This document shows, piece after piece, positions 34,935-46,817 of a DNA stretch of 64,000 nt. Position numbers and translations under genes: made by a program. The DNA is from Angiostrongylus vasorum. Its lineage: Eukaryota; Nematoda; Chromadorea; Rhabditida; Metastrongylidae. The stretch spans positions 1 to 64,000 of the forward strand of contig JADANN010000059.1 in the NCBI GenBank assembly GCA_018806985.1, in the 5' to 3' direction. The notes beneath the pieces were generated by a model, which made no database searches, was not told the origin of the DNA, and saw only the letters and a list, made by a program, of their open reading frames with translations. The first letter of the stretch is position 1, and each line of letters starts with the position of its first letter.

Positions 34935-35475
34935 AAAAAGGTATACTGTATTAATCCAGGTACCTTCCACTGGCCCTGAGATTTTAGCAGCCCATCCGTA
35001 CTCGTCCTATTCAACGCTGCGAAATTGGGGACTCTTTCGTAGTTAGGGGAATGAGGCACGTTTTTTTTTAGTGTGTTTAGCATTTTGATACTCACGTATA
35101 GTTTGCTGAGCTCTGGACGTGGAGGGCGGGTATACTCACGTATAGCTTGCCAGGCCCTCCCAGAGTGGACATGGAGCCTATTTGTTAGAGGGGGACTCCT
35201 AACTGCCTCCCATATACCTCCCTGTCAATTGATCGCAGACTTTTGAGCGAATTGACTCGTAGAATAAAATCCGCATAAGCGAGAACGCCCTCACATACGC
35301 ATGTATGAATTCGCCTAGCAAATACACAATGTGCCAAATCGGCGCAGCAAAAACACGGAGTCCATCGCCTGGATCCACCTACTTCTCAGGGAAGCAAAGG
35401 TAGCTTTTGGTCAGCAATTACCCTCCTATCCGCCCCCCTGGGGACGCGCCACGTAGGCTCGCGACTAACCGGCTC
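34935..35475 (-). mobile_element. RTE 5' untranslated region, minus strand, isolated
   Basis: Inverse of 20,100-20,610: shared CCGGTTAGT(C/T)GCGA, the CCTATCCGCC(CCC) block, GGATCCA(C/G)... ATCGCCTGGATCC, CACTCTGGGAGAGG equivalents and GCTGCTAAAATCTCAGGGCC. It stops before the endonuclease ORF. A 5' end without the body is odd for a 5'-truncating retroelement and suggests recombination or a solo domesticated fragment. Confidence 0.72.
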
Positions 35476-35579
35476 GAGATCCGTGGTGTGGGCACCAGCT
35501 GTAGGAAAAATGTGCAGTGATATTATCGGGTCCTCGAGTTGGGCCTCTCTTTTGCATTCTCTTGTAAGTATAATTTCAG

Positions 35580-35774
35580 ATGGTAGAATGCCCGCCGGTT
35601 TTGCACCAGCGGGGATTTCGGGGTCTCGAGACGAGCTCTGTGGATCCGCGAATTTTGGTGCGGAACTCTCCCATTACGAATATCATATCATGGCCGGTTG
35701 TAGTGATTGTCCGATCTTCGTTCATCATTGCGGAACATTACATTCGGTCTGGTCTCGACCCCGCTTTATAAAGC
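35580..35774 (+). CDS. Possible exon starting at an ATG after a strong acceptor
   Basis: The site GTATAATTTCAG directly abuts an ATG and opens 63 codons (MVECPPVLHQRGFRG ... IIAEHYIRSGLDPAL). An overlapping 110-codon frame uses another register, and the minus strand is also fairly open, so coding direction is uncertain. Confidence 0.25.
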
Positions 35775-36740
35775 TGGCTCATTTTGAGCTGCTTCGAATA
35801 ACTTCTTTTCCCTAACCGATAATAATCCTCCTGCGAAAATGATCTAAGAACTCTAACTGACTACTAACATGACCAAAGCACCAAAATACAGATTTTTCCA
35901 GCAAATGCTTACCACTTTCATAGAACAAACCATAATAAACCTATTTGGACACAGAACGAATTATCGTAAAAGGTACAGCTGCTATGTCCGCTTGAAAGGA
36001 TGACAAAGTGGGTACCGCACGAACACACAAACAATATTCCTTCTTTATGAACGAAATAAACTCAAAGACAGGTACGCAGTGGTCCTCGAATGGTTAGAAA
36101 CCATGAGAAGATTGTTTGCCGTACAGACACACAGATCGTATCCTCGGATATGAATGTGAGTGAAAGAATGAGAAGAAGGATTGAGTAGTGTGTACATTAA
36201 TGTCTACACGCTTTAACCGTAACCGTCATAAAAAAAACACCGTGGGCAGACGTAAAACAGTAATTTACAAAAACACTTGGTCACATTTGGTCGCAACAGA
36301 ATCTGGAATGTTCTACTGCAATATCTTCCCACCCACAATCCCCTCTTCGTGGCACAAAGCCACCGTGAAATCTTCAGCCTAAGGTGCCCACTAACGGAGC
36401 CAATGAAATACTGAGATTGCAACGAAGCCGACTTCGTTGAGAACAAAGCTTGTGCACGATCTTTAACCTTAATAAGGGTTATCTAAGCAATCTCCACAGA
36501 TATCTCACAATTTACTTGTTATCTGCTGTGCAAATGCTCTTCTAGATTATTTTATATCGCTCAGATCAACAGTTCCTCCAGCTAGCAAGCAGGATTACGA
36601 CGAGGATGTTACACCCAAATAATGTGCATGCTACAACCGGGTCATCAAAGAGGTGTCAGGAGATAATTTACGTTTGTTATGACCTGTTCTCACAACGAAA
36701 GAGCAACCATCTTTTCGAAGCGAAAACAATTCTTTTAGCG
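35775..36740. other. Nothing recognisable
   Basis: AT-rich, short frames on both strands, no repeat families noted. Confidence 0.35.
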
Positions 36741-36755
36741 TTCGATGATTAGGGA

Positions 36756-37392
36756 GTGGACCTGGTTTGCGAAAAAAAATCTATCCACCTGCTGCGCAAG
36801 CAACTGCACTGTAAAATTAAGCCTCTTCCGTGTACTAATTACGGCCCGTTGTGGGAAAAGGTTTCAAGAACGGCACAACATATTGTGGAAGCGGTCGACT
36901 TCACGATATATTACTTTGCAATCGTACAAAGTGGAACCTGCGACGTGGAACACCGCTCGAATAAGGTTAATGCAGCTTTGGTTGCAGAACAGTATCATCC
37001 ATGTAAGTGGGATATTTGTTGAAAAAGCAAAGCGATATTGAGGAGAAATTTTGAGAGAAAACGGCAGCAGAATGGGCAAACTTCGCGCCTCAGAGACCAG
37101 GAAAACATTAAAAGATTGGTGTAGCCGTTCTGTGACCCCCATCGAAGAACAACGCTCTCAGCTGCAAAGGATCTGTGGAGGTTCTCGTATTAGGCAACGG
37201 TTCTCGTCACTGAGGTTAAAACTGACAGCTGTTACTAATCAAAAAACGCAGCAAGTGGAAAATCTGTTAAGACTCAGGACTTACGAAAATAGGTTGTCTA
37301 AGTTCTTAGTAAAGAATACTCATCTGTGTAGAATGTTGGGTTGCTTTCAAAAAACAGGTCCATCTTGTAGGCTCAGGAACTCATTGCTCTGA
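36756..37392 (+). pseudogene. Possible decayed coding region, two overlapping frames
   Basis: Frame 1 (36,756-37,022) reads EKKSIHLLRKQLHCKIKPL, then EKVSRTAQHIVEAVDFTIYY. It stops, and frame 2 (37,051-37,392) continues with a basic helical stretch: LRASETRKTLKDWCSRSVTP, RSQLQRICGGSRIRQRFSSL, TNQKTQQVENLLRLR. The composition looks protein-like in both. A frameshifted relic or two exons would fit; I do not recognise the protein. Confidence 0.35.
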
Positions 37393-38984
37393 GCTGTAGC
37401 TCTGCCATAACGACAACTGTTTTCCTTCCACAGTGTCGCTTGTCATTTTGCCTTATTTTTTTTAATTTGCCTCGAAACGTCTTAATATATGTTGTGCGGA
37501 TCTGAACACATCCATTTCACGCGTCTACTCACTTCTACTATCTACAAAACCTTTGGATTTATTTAAGGGTTAATCAGTTGCTAAAAAATTTTTTTCTCCT
37601 CCTTTAAGGCTGTTTTGAATGCTGGCCAACCCTACTCTTCCTACACGAGAGTCGACTTTTGGGAAGCCGCATTAGGGCATCTTTAGATTCTGTGGATCGC
37701 AGAGGGATTTTCTGGAAAAGTCAGTCTACCGATTCCGGAGTAATCAGAGGTTATGTAAGGCCAGCATATTGAAAGGGCATTATTATCACAGAGGTACACG
37801 CACCCTGCTGACGAATATCCCATATATTAGATAGTGTTTTTGGGAACAGGAAACTCTCTACACGTGTCGCTGTTTGAAGAACCATTCATCATCGCTCACT
37901 CAATCAGTGGGATTTTTTCGTTTCCGGAGCGTCAGATTTGTCGGTGTGATGGCATAACGTGGAATGTGCCTAGTTCATGAATCGCTAAAGTGAGCAGTGA
38001 AGTTTCGCAAGCACTTGAAGGCTGTCACACTCCGTTCCCAATTTATCGTGCGTATTTTTGCCTCCCAAACAGCCGACAGTGATGTCTTCTAAGACGGCTC
38101 TGTTTCCGTAAAAGTGTTGTTGAATTTTTATTCGCCTAAAGTTTCGACGTCTTCGTAAAAATTACATAATAATTTCGTGAAAACTGAGGAAACTCGAAAG
38201 ATATTGACTAGTCATGCTGAAGAGAAACGATGGCCTGTTTTGACAAGTATCGTTTTTTTAATTGTTAGATAAAACTTCACCAACTGCTATAGGGTGAACT
38301 ATTTACAAGAAATCGAGTCTTTATCAGTACACAATCAGCCACTACAGCCTTGTATAAATGGGAATTGTAGAGTAAGACACTCATTTCATCGCTTCTCCAG
38401 TCCAGAAGATTCGACCTGACTCGACTACGACCAACCACACCTAGCGAGGACGAACGGCAGTGGGCAAGCGGATCAGACCACTGCCGCTAATGAGAAGAAG
38501 CCACAAGGTCAGCTAAATAAAAATTCAATAACAACTCGTGTAAGCTGAGCAATCTTAGAAGATACTAGTAATTCACGCCGACGTCAACTAATGGCAGGTT
38601 TCGAAAAGTACTGTTTTGCAACGTTTTAGCTGGTACTATGCCGATTACTGTAGGATTGTTTATTTACATGAAATTTGTCAGTGGGAAATCAGCACTAGCG
38701 TTTTCTGGCAGGAAGACAGTGCCGAGTGAGGTTCTCATTCCGGTGGTGCTGCACTTCCAGACGAATGGACTATACTCGACTAAGAAGCCATACCTTTTCA
38801 GGGTTGTGGACAGCCGACTTGGAGCACAACCACGAAGAAGGAAGAGAAAAAGTCAAATAGTGAGCCTATTAACAATTCCATAACAATGTTGTGTAAGCTG
38901 ACCAATCATTAAAAAATATTGGTCATTTATGGCAACTTTAAACAATGGTCGGTTAGAAAGTAGGCGAGATTAGTACTGATACTC
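37393..38984. other. No supported gene
   Basis: It includes an 81-codon frame at 38,638-38,883 (ending in a basic stretch PRRRKRKSQI) without splice or family support. Confidence 0.35.
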
Positions 38985-40065
38985 CTTAATCACTGAGTCC
39001 TACAAACGCACTCTCTCCAATGGGGTTCATGCTTTTGTTGTATCTGGACACCGCTGAAAACGTAGTAGAAGGAATATTTTCTACAAATGTGCCTTTGTCG
39101 CAGTATGCTTCAAGATAGGAGGATCAACCGACTCTTTGCACCGGTTATTCAGGTGCAGATAAATCGAGAGCCTCGAAGGTAACTCAATTTCTTGCTCGTG
39201 TCTCTTCCTCAAGGTCTCACAACATTAGGAGACATCTTGAGGAGCATTTTGGAAAGTTAATAAGCATCCAATCTGGTAGAGTCGGTTGTATTTTTGGGGT
39301 CAATATTGAATCCTATCTTTTAGAGAAATCTTGTATTCCTTGTCAGCACGTCAGCTATGGAAAGATGCTTAATTGTTTCTTACCAAATTGTTAAGCCGGT
39401 GACCTTCAAACAGCGCGCGGTTAAACTACTTGCACTTGGTTTGGAAAAGTACCAATTCCTCGAAAGTGGCCAAGAGTACATTGCTTGCATTGACGATGCA
39501 GTTGATTATCTCGAAACATTAGGTCCTATAAGCATTATGTGACTCAAGGACGTTGACGATGAAATTTTGTCAGTCTTTCGAATCACGCACACAGCTAGGC
39601 TACTGGGAAAGCTTAGAAGTGCAACTGAGGGGAGAAATTAGATTTAAGCGCTACATGTCAACAGTGGTGTACTCTTATGGGGCAAACTTTGAGAGACTAA
39701 TGAGAGCTCTGCTGAAGCCAGTGATAAAGGCTTTTGAGAGTATGCACACCGGGGATAAGAGAAGAACATGCAGTTTTTTGTTGGTTCTACGTCAAAGGTT
39801 GCCTATGAACTGTTGTTCAAATGGCTGGTAATAGGTCGCTGAATTGCATTGCGCAGCAATCCGAGCCCTTTGCTGAATTTCCAGATATTGACGGCTTTCA
39901 GATTTTCGAAAAAAGCTCTTTCGAGCAACTTTTTGTCAACTACACTGATAAAAATCTACAGTAGCCATTACATAACGCCAAGTTAAAAACGAATGGCAAT
40001 ATTATTACAGAGAGAGTTTTAGACTGGATATTCGAATACTACCTTTGATTTAGACGAGAACTTTG
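38985..40065 (+). pseudogene. Non-muscle-type myosin II heavy chain motor domain, decayed (processed?) pseudogene
   Basis: Successive pieces follow the myosin motor order: NPYKR-like SYKRTLS (about 39,000), CRSMLQDR (39,097-39,120), EDQPTLCTGYSGADKS (P-loop, normally GESGAGKT; 39,119-39,166), SKVTQFLARVSSS, FGKLISIQSG (after a lost switch I region), GVNIESYLLEKS (39,298-39,333), KYQFLESG, IDDAVDYLETLGPISIM, LKDVDDEILSVFR, LMRALLKPVIKAFES, VAYELLFKW, DIDGFQIFEKSSFEQLF, VNYTDKNLQ (about 39,880-39,962) and a GIEWKFIDF-like ERVLDWIFEYYL. It has at least five frameshifts or stops and lost catalytic residues. The distance from P-loop to NYTNEKLQ equivalent (about 815 bp) leaves little room for introns, suggesting a retrocopy. 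Weak similarity may continue to 40,250. Confidence 0.8.
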
Positions 40066-42189
40066 TGGATAGGGCGTCCTGAAACTCCCCCTAAGTGTGA
40101 TTTCGCTGCATCTTGTTAAGCCGTTTGCGTCGATTACAAAGCTACCAGCCAGTCTATCGAAAACACCCTCTTAAAAAAATATTGTCAAAGATCTTTAGTT
40201 TAGTATGGATCCACTTGTTGTGGGATTTGAGAAAACGTCGATGAAATGTATTTTATGTTAACAATTGAAGTGGCAGGATCTACAACCGTGTGCGTCTTTA
40301 GCGTGATGAAAGGAGTGTTCCGTATTGTGTCGCCGATGTACAATCATTAGTTGTCACATCCAATATCGTACGTCATGGCAAACGTATACTTGTTTCGTAG
40401 GATGTAATGTTCCAGCCATAAGAAACACCGCACAGAGCTGAAAGCTCACTTTGTGTTGGGCCAACTCAGATCACTGAAGTCCTTGGAGGAATGCTGAATT
40501 GCCGTCGAAGATTTCCCAGTCATACCACGTATTTTATTTCCTTTGTTTCATAATTCGCTCCCTCTCCATATGATGAATTGGTATTCGCCATATGAATGAA
40601 CTAATAATCGACTGTATTAGTTGTTCAGATGTGAGTAGATTAACAGTCTATTGTACTGGTTCTCCAAATCTCACCAAGGGAAAAAGTCTATTGCGCTGGC
40701 TTTCCTTTTATGACTAGAATAATAATCGATTGTACTTGTTCTATTGAGAAGAGTAGACGAATGAACCGTTTAATTCTTCCTCTATCAATTAATAATGACG
40801 GCTCATGGGCTACAAACAGAATAGTGATCCTTTATTACATCGCAGAGACACATAACTGATAGAACTGCCAGGTACTGTTATCCATTTGACTCTATCAATT
40901 ATTGAACAATGTATAGGAACCCCCTCAAAGTTATACTATTCACATTTTACCGTATTTACCATATTTTTCAATCGGCTTGGAAAGCAGCTTTGTCATGGAA
41001 CTTCCTAATTAAACGGTTCATTACCGGTTAGAGTCGAGGCTACATGCCGCGTCTTCAAATGGAGGAAACGAGTTAACAAGATACCGAAACCGACCCAGAA
41101 ACTGTTTTGAGACCTTCGTTGATTCTGCTGATTGGGGGCTCTGTCTGTGCCCTTCTAAAGCCGATATTGACCCTCTGCACGTTTTTTTAAGTATTCATCT
41201 GCATGGGTGTTCCTGCCTATAATTGATTGTGTCATGTGACAGTAGGAGAGTCCACGTAGCTGATGTCCTTGTGGACACGAACTTGGTATGATTTTCTGTC
41301 CACTGAATAAGTGACCACTGGAATCGAAGGTTATCCATGGGAGCACGTGGATAGGTTGTGACCTCGAGCTGCCTATGCCCAATGTTGCCCAGTGTCAATA
41401 TGCTACAAACCTAAGATCGAGGCTATCTTTATGAACGTGGAAATGGCCCTCTAAAATAGCCAATGACTTCTATGAGGCTTTCATTCAATACTTCGATGCC
41501 AAGGTTGGTTCTTGAAAAGCGTTTGAAATGTAAAGAATTTTAGTGACTGTCCGAGTCTACCATGCTAGCTCATAATTTCAAGAAACTTACTCTTACCGTT
41601 GGAAGTAGAAGTTTACCAGAGAAGAGAGACTGTAGTGCGGAAGAATGCTATTCGAACCACTGCGGCAGAAAAAAAAGGCCAAGGAGCCCAAATGTTAGCC
41701 GCAACAAAACGTTTTCGACAACAGACTACTTCAAACTTATCAAAACAGTGGAATACTGGTTATCGATTTGTGAGTAAGACCAACGTTAAGCCACGCAGCG
41801 CAAATCGATAACCATCGCCTTCATAAGAGGTACTGACTGGTCTCCAGTGGCCATAGATTTGTTCACTTCCTTGAGTTGAAGAAAGCCGACGATGAAAACT
41901 TTGTCATCAACAAGATAACCTGAATTTGGAAAAACATTTATTACAATGCAGATAGTCAGGATTTCTGAGGAAATTGAGATGCTGAGTAGAGGATAAAAGA
42001 AAACGAAAAAGTAAAAAACACTCTTGATGAAAAAAAAAACATCGAAAGTATTTCAGCGAATGATCAAATGAAGAAAAGCTGAGTAGAAGTGATTTCGTAA
42101 GCCATATGGGCGTTGATGTGCCACACTATAGGGAAAAAGTTACGCTCTACAACTCATAAAATTCGTTTATCCTAACAAATCAAGAAAGA
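40066..42189. other. No supported gene
   Basis: Includes AT-rich sequence and unsupported frames at 41,155-41,398 (minus) and 41,562-41,811 (plus). Weak continuation of the myosin relic is possible to about 40,250 (SMDPLVVGFEK). Confidence 0.35.
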
Positions 42190-42635
42190 CTAAGCGCCGA
42201 ACAGCATATTCAGAATCGCATCCTTGCCCTTCACTACACCGCTTTCCAGTGCTTTGTTCGTGTTCCTCACTTTCACTTCTCCTCGTGTGCTCCACAGCTT
42301 CGTCCGTGATTCCGTTCTTGTTTTAAATGTGTTCGCTTCTGAATGAAAATATGAAAAGCCTCCACAGAAATCCTGCAAGGTGTTTCGAGGATGCGTACTC
42401 AAATCAACAAAGTTGTATTATAAAATTTCACAACGGGAAAGGCAGAAGCAATAAATGTAAGCTCCGTCTCTGTTTCATACTAAATTTGCAAACTTCTCAC
42501 TCACCTTCATTGGTAGTACTCCTATTTCAGTAGGTTCTTCGAGTTCGGGGTCCAACATATTAACAATCAAGCGACGCCGCACACGATGCTTATTCATAGT
42601 TCAAGTTTGTACTATCGTATTAAATAATGGACCAC
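42190..42635 (-). CDS. Two-exon gene for a 91-aa basic protein, trans-splice acceptor upstream
   Basis: On minus, CTTTTTTCAG ends at 42,636 and a 38-nt leader precedes ATG 42,597. Exon 1 (42,597-42,505; MNKHRVRRRLIVNMLDPELE, EIGVLPMK) ends at a consensus GTGAGT donor. Exon 2 (42,372-42,190) follows CACCTTGCAG in the same phase and runs to TAG (DFCGGFSYFHSEANTFK ... GKDAILNMLFGA). A stronger acceptor (TATTTTCATTCAG) 34 nt further in would give a shorter product in another frame. Basic N-terminus, then an acidic patch; possibly nuclear. Function unknown. All three splice signals and the phase agreement support a real gene. Confidence 0.55.
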
Positions 42636-42745
42636 CTGAAAAAAGTAAAGAAAAGATTAGTTTAACGGCCAGGATTCGTATACAGAGTCGAATCGAACGG
42701 CACTACACTATCAGTTCTTCTCTTGTTTTGCAAACAGACTGAAAT

Positions 42746-43346
42746 TTACATTTGTGGTGGGATTGGACGACACATAATTGTAAGGAAAACTTCGGCTCTA
42801 GTTGGCAGAATGAACATGAAACCGCAGCCGTAGATAACACATAGCGTTTTTGTTTTCTTTCTATGATCCAATATGAAGTTGTTATTTAACCTGGACCACT
42901 TTTTTTGGAAGTCTGGTACGCTAGTGATGGCATTAGGTTTAACTATTTCTTCGTTTCTTCTAGCTAAATTGTGAAACATTACAAAAGAATGACAAAACTT
43001 TCGAATCATGATTTCATTCAAATCGTTAGAAGGAAGAGTTTGATTTTGCAATTTTTCTTCTTTTTTTGCGAAGATATAATCTTCGTGCAGTATAGCCATC
43101 CTATATAGCCTTCCAGTACAGCCATGGTATTATTGTTGTAGCCTTTAGCTCACCCATTTGAAGAGGTAACTCGCTGGTAAGCCCCCAAGAGGGAGGTTTT
43201 GAAATGGCGTAGCAAAATCCCATTAAAACACCAGTAAATGCACTGCAGTTCTGCGGGCATAAACCAAGCGCACCTCTCATTGTGGCATTCAACAAGGAGA
43301 TGACCGTAGAGGTTCTCAAAAACGGTCCATTTGCTTGTAGTTCCAT
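42746..43346 (-). CDS. Two adjacent ORFs, doubtful coding
   Basis: 43,101-43,346 reads NATMRGALGLCPQNCSAFTG, YAISKPPSWGLTSELPLQMG, ending IPWLYWKAI. 42,746-43,099 begins MAILHEDYIFAKKEEKLQ and contains RKFCHSFVMFHNLARRNEE. They are end-to-end in different frames, upstream of the 42-kb gene on the same strand. No splice solution or family is evident; a decayed gene or the upstream unit of an operon are both possible. Confidence 0.28.
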
Positions 43347-44197
43347 TTCTCCACCATCTTTTCGAAACTATGGAACCTTGCGTGTATTCGGAAGCGCGAA
43401 TCCTGGAAGAATGCTTAGCAGCTGATCGAAACTTGTTAGACAGTCATAACTGGCATCTGAACAATCAAAACAACGAGAAAGAGACTCTACCTTGTCCCAT
43501 CGATGAACTCAATCTTGCCACTTCTAGAGCAGCTAGGCAAAATGGCGTATAATTTTTGTCCGAAGGCCAAATCAAAACAGTGTAAACGAACGATCCATCT
43601 GTAAACAACGATTAACGCAAAATTTATGGGTGAAAGGATTTAACCAAACCATAGTTCATACCGACTACTACCATGCACGACTGATTGAGTCGACGGAGAT
43701 GGCCTTTTTGGAGAACATCTGTCCTCCAATCCACAACTCTCTCCCCAAGTTTCAAGATGCTTAATTAACAACAAAGAGTTAGTACTCAAGGAAATGACAA
43801 AAATACGTCTGCCACTGAAATTGATAACTTGCATGAGGTAGAAATACATAGAGGCGAGGAAATAGAAACGAAGGATGCTTGCGGTTACCCTTACTGCGTG
43901 GAAATGCTTCACTACTGCGACAACTGCGAAGTCAAAGTAATATAAAAGCTAATAGAGCCTTTAAAAAATGATGAGCTTTAGGCTAATGCAGTATAAGAGA
44001 ACCATCTCGCTTCAGATATCGGCAGCTAACTTCCTGAGTCGTCTGGGTGGCGCGTTTGGTGTACCTACGGAAACCGACGTTTCTTAAACGCATAACCACC
44101 GTAGCGGATCAGTGAAAACGGGCCATCCGCGCATCACAGTAAGTAAGTATTTTTTCATAAAATCGGCTTTTCTTCTGAATTAGTGAGAAGTGATTGA
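43347..44197. other. No supported gene
   Basis: Both strands have unsupported frames at 43,331-43,552 and 43,640-43,912. 44,115-44,148 (AACGGGCCATCCGCGCATCA, then AGTAAGTAAGTA) resembles the terminal piece of a family B repeat. Confidence 0.4.
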
Positions 44198-44446
44198 GTG
44201 ATTGACCCCCAAGAAGAGAAACTGTCAAAGATTACCTTGAAGAATCTGATGAATTCCCTCGATACATCGCTCCATGAAAAAGAGAGAGCTTCTTTCTTAA
44301 CAACATGTTCGAAGTATTTCATTAACATCACGTTGCGATTATCCATTTCCAGAGCTTTGATGGGTGAAGATGACGAGGTTTCGGCGACAACCGATATCAT
44401 CGAAGCTTTGCTGCGAAATGAGACTCCTTTTCAGAAACCTGCGTGA
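44198..44446 (+). CDS. Possible ORF (82 aa), strand uncertain
   Basis: The plus frame reads DPQEEKLSKITLKNLMNSLD, ERASFLTTCSKYFINITLRL, EDDEVSATTDIIEALLRNE and looks helical. The minus frame over the same bases is also fully open (SREFIRFFKVIFDSF). Without splice or family evidence, direction cannot be settled. Confidence 0.27.
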   Translation: MIDPQEEKLSKITLKNLMNSLDTSLHEKERASFLTTCSKYFINITLRLSISRALMGEDDEVSATTDIIEALLRNETPFQKPA

Positions 44447-44549
44447 TTGAGAAGTTCCCTTTTAGTGAGATCTGAATAACTAACTACATATTCACATATC
44501 TGCAATAAGAGCTACGAGAAATAAGGTCACGTATCTAAGGTGCTAACAT

Positions 44550-44955
44550 TCATAATCTTCTACTGGCGACGTCTTCATAAACGCTGTTTTCCAGTCCATA
44601 GTGCGACATGTCGATTTCTTCATCACAATCGTCATCAACCTGACTTGTAAAAACATAATAATGGCAGTCAAACCTGTGAGGGTAAAAAGAAAATTTTGTT
44701 CTACTCGATAACAATTACTCCTTCGCCAGACATCTGCCTTTACCAATGACGCGTGGAATGCTTCCTCAAGACTATTTTTGGGTTACACCTTGCCATTGTG
44801 CACCTTTGAGGGGGAGCCGTTTTTGAAAAATAGAAGAGCTTTTCAGCTGAACTGGGAAGTTGTGCCGTAACGCAATGTGCACTTGGTACTGTCATAAACC
44901 AAGAACGCACTGCTGCATTTGGGAAACCACTGTTCAAATAAGTCGGTCCAAGTTT
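44550..44955 (-). CDS. Possible last two exons of an unknown protein with acidic tail
   Basis: The terminal exon 44,673-44,550 follows a strong acceptor (TTTTTACCCTCACAG) and reads FDCHYYVFTSQVDDDCDEEI, DMSHYGLENSVYEDVASRRL to TGA: acidic with several Tyr, like a cytoplasmic tail. An upstream exon (about 44,955-44,789) ends at CAAG/GTGTAA in the complementary phase, giving NSGFPNAAVRSWFMTVPSAH ... APPQRCTMAR. An alternative frame upstream (FEQWFPKCSSAFLVYDSTKC) also looks protein-like. Identity unknown. Confidence 0.38.
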
Positions 44956-45190
44956 TAAATTTCAGCAGCGTAACTGATGTCAGTCGGTAGTCTTCTGGCA
45001 GTGGTAAAAGTTTCAGCGTGAGAGATTTGTTTCAAATCTTGTCAGCAGGAAAAGCACGGTTTTGTCGTGGGAATTTTGCTATCTTTCATATGGGGGCAGA
45101 TTTCCTTGTGGCATGATTGACTCAGAGGACACCGCCGTCATCTTCAGTAACAGTTTTCGTAAGAAAGCCAGTGATCCTTTGCACAGACGA

Positions 45191-45684
45191 TTAAGCAGTG
45201 ACTAAGCGCGTACTAGCACAGTGTGGCGGGGGCACTGGAACGACTACTAGGTTCGTGTTGGTTGGAAGTTTGATCGTTTTCCTACAATAGCCGATAATTT
45301 CTCGATAACCACAGGACTTGGAGTTGAGGACAGCAATTTGTAAGAAAACATGGTCTGTCGCTCCAAGTGTACACATGGTGTGTATATTACTGTTAACCAA
45401 TTCTTATCATGGTCCACTAAGAAACCACTTTTTCGCCAGCATTTCGAAGTGTCTTGCGCGTTTTTCTTTCGAGCCCATTTCTGTATTCTCCAAAGCTCCC
45501 ATGTTATACAATAATCATTATTCGTCAGAGTGATTGGAATTGAAATAACATTTGAGTTACCCCTGTAACGTGCATTGGTTACCCCTCTCATATACTTTTT
45601 TTTGTACCTCAGGTAACCTGATACGAGGTCACGTGTCAGCCCTATATTGATATCCTTTAACTGTTTCACGAGCGCGACCAACAT
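45191..45684 (-). pseudogene. Possible coding relic with frame change
   Basis: The upstream frame carries SIPITLTNNDYCITWELWRI, QKWARKKNAQDTSKCWRKSG and LTVIYTPCVHL; the downstream frame carries LGATDHVFLQIAVLNSKSCG, REIIGYCRKTIKLP and NLVVVPVP. They overlap around 45,370-45,400, as if a shift or splice joins them. Cys/Trp-rich and protein-like, not recognised. Confidence 0.27.
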
Positions 45685-46344
45685 CGTGTGTCGGCGTTGT
45701 CGGAATGTGTCACTGGAGCACAGCCGAAAGGCTCCATGAGATCAAATTGTACGGTCTACGGGCTTGTGCGAGATTCACAGAGCACCGGTTGTTTAAGATT
45801 GTCGTCCTACTGTTTGGTTTCCTCGCATATTTTTTTGGGTCTGTTTAACTGCTAGGTATCCGATATGATTTTTCTACATATGCTGACCATGTTCTTGGAC
45901 CGTATCTATGACTTGCGCTTGGTGGAATAAAAGTCGTCCTTCATCCGATCACTGTGTTGTCAGCAATTAATAAAGTTCTGTGAGTTGTAAAAAAAAATTA
46001 CCATGATGTCTATTTTGTGGCTCTATTATCCTCTCATTCCACAAAATGGTTACCGTCCGTTATAACCATTGAAAATGAGATAACAACGATTTGCTTGCCA
46101 GAAGTTGCACTTCACCCAACAAGTGATGCCGGTTCATCGATAACTCTCGAAAATTTCTAAATGGTTGGTACACTTTAGGAGTTCGGACCTTAACAGGTCT
46201 ATAGAAGAAGCTTTGCACTAGTGTACGTTTTAGATTTCTGTGTTTCCTCTCATACCGCGCAATAACCATGATTCTTTGAAAGGACTGCAAAGGATGAAGT
46301 AATCAATAGTTTCGTAAGTTGCTGAGATTTGCTATAGACTTCCT
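45685..46344. other. Nothing recognisable
   Basis: No supported exon or repeat. Confidence 0.35.
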
Positions 46345-46745
46345 AACCCGTGTTGTATGACTCCCCCGACGGTTTACCGCCTCATCGTCAATAGGAAGTG
46401 TTCCTAGGTGCCCGGCTACGATGTACAGTTGGGACATGTTGAGAAGCAGTCCGGCTTTTCCATCAAGAAGCCGCCTAGCTTTATAAACTAGCCCAGCCCA
46501 GTAAACCAATGCCAGGACCCACCACCGTTTTTTTATCAAACTAGTCGCATGGTGGCAAATTTCCCTCTGATCCACAAGGGCAGCAAGTGCCTGTGTTGGT
46601 AATGACCTGGAGCAGATTTTGCCTACGGTGACCTCGGCACTCCCAGGAACCACAGTACCTAGACCGGCAAAACTCCGAAAAAAATGAAAATTATGATAGG
46701 GCCCGCGCAACCAATGAAGGCAGGTCATCCAAGTATCCAAATGTC
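46345..46745 (-). mobile_element. Interspersed repeat family B, minus copy
   Basis: Contains the ACGGTTTACCGCCTCAT start (minus orientation), TGCGATGTACA-like, TGTGTTGGTAATGACCTGGA and GGGCCCGCGCAACCA blocks in family order. The 154-codon minus frame 46,303-46,767 is incidental to the repeat. Confidence 0.8.
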
Positions 46746-46817
46746 TGAGTATTATATCCTTAGGCACAAATAGCTATACTCTAAACATCATAATATTCTT
46801 TTTAAAGTCCTTCACAG

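Noticed and set aside
46303..46767. 154-codon minus ORF
   Set aside because: It covers a family B repeat; equivalent copies elsewhere do not keep the frame.
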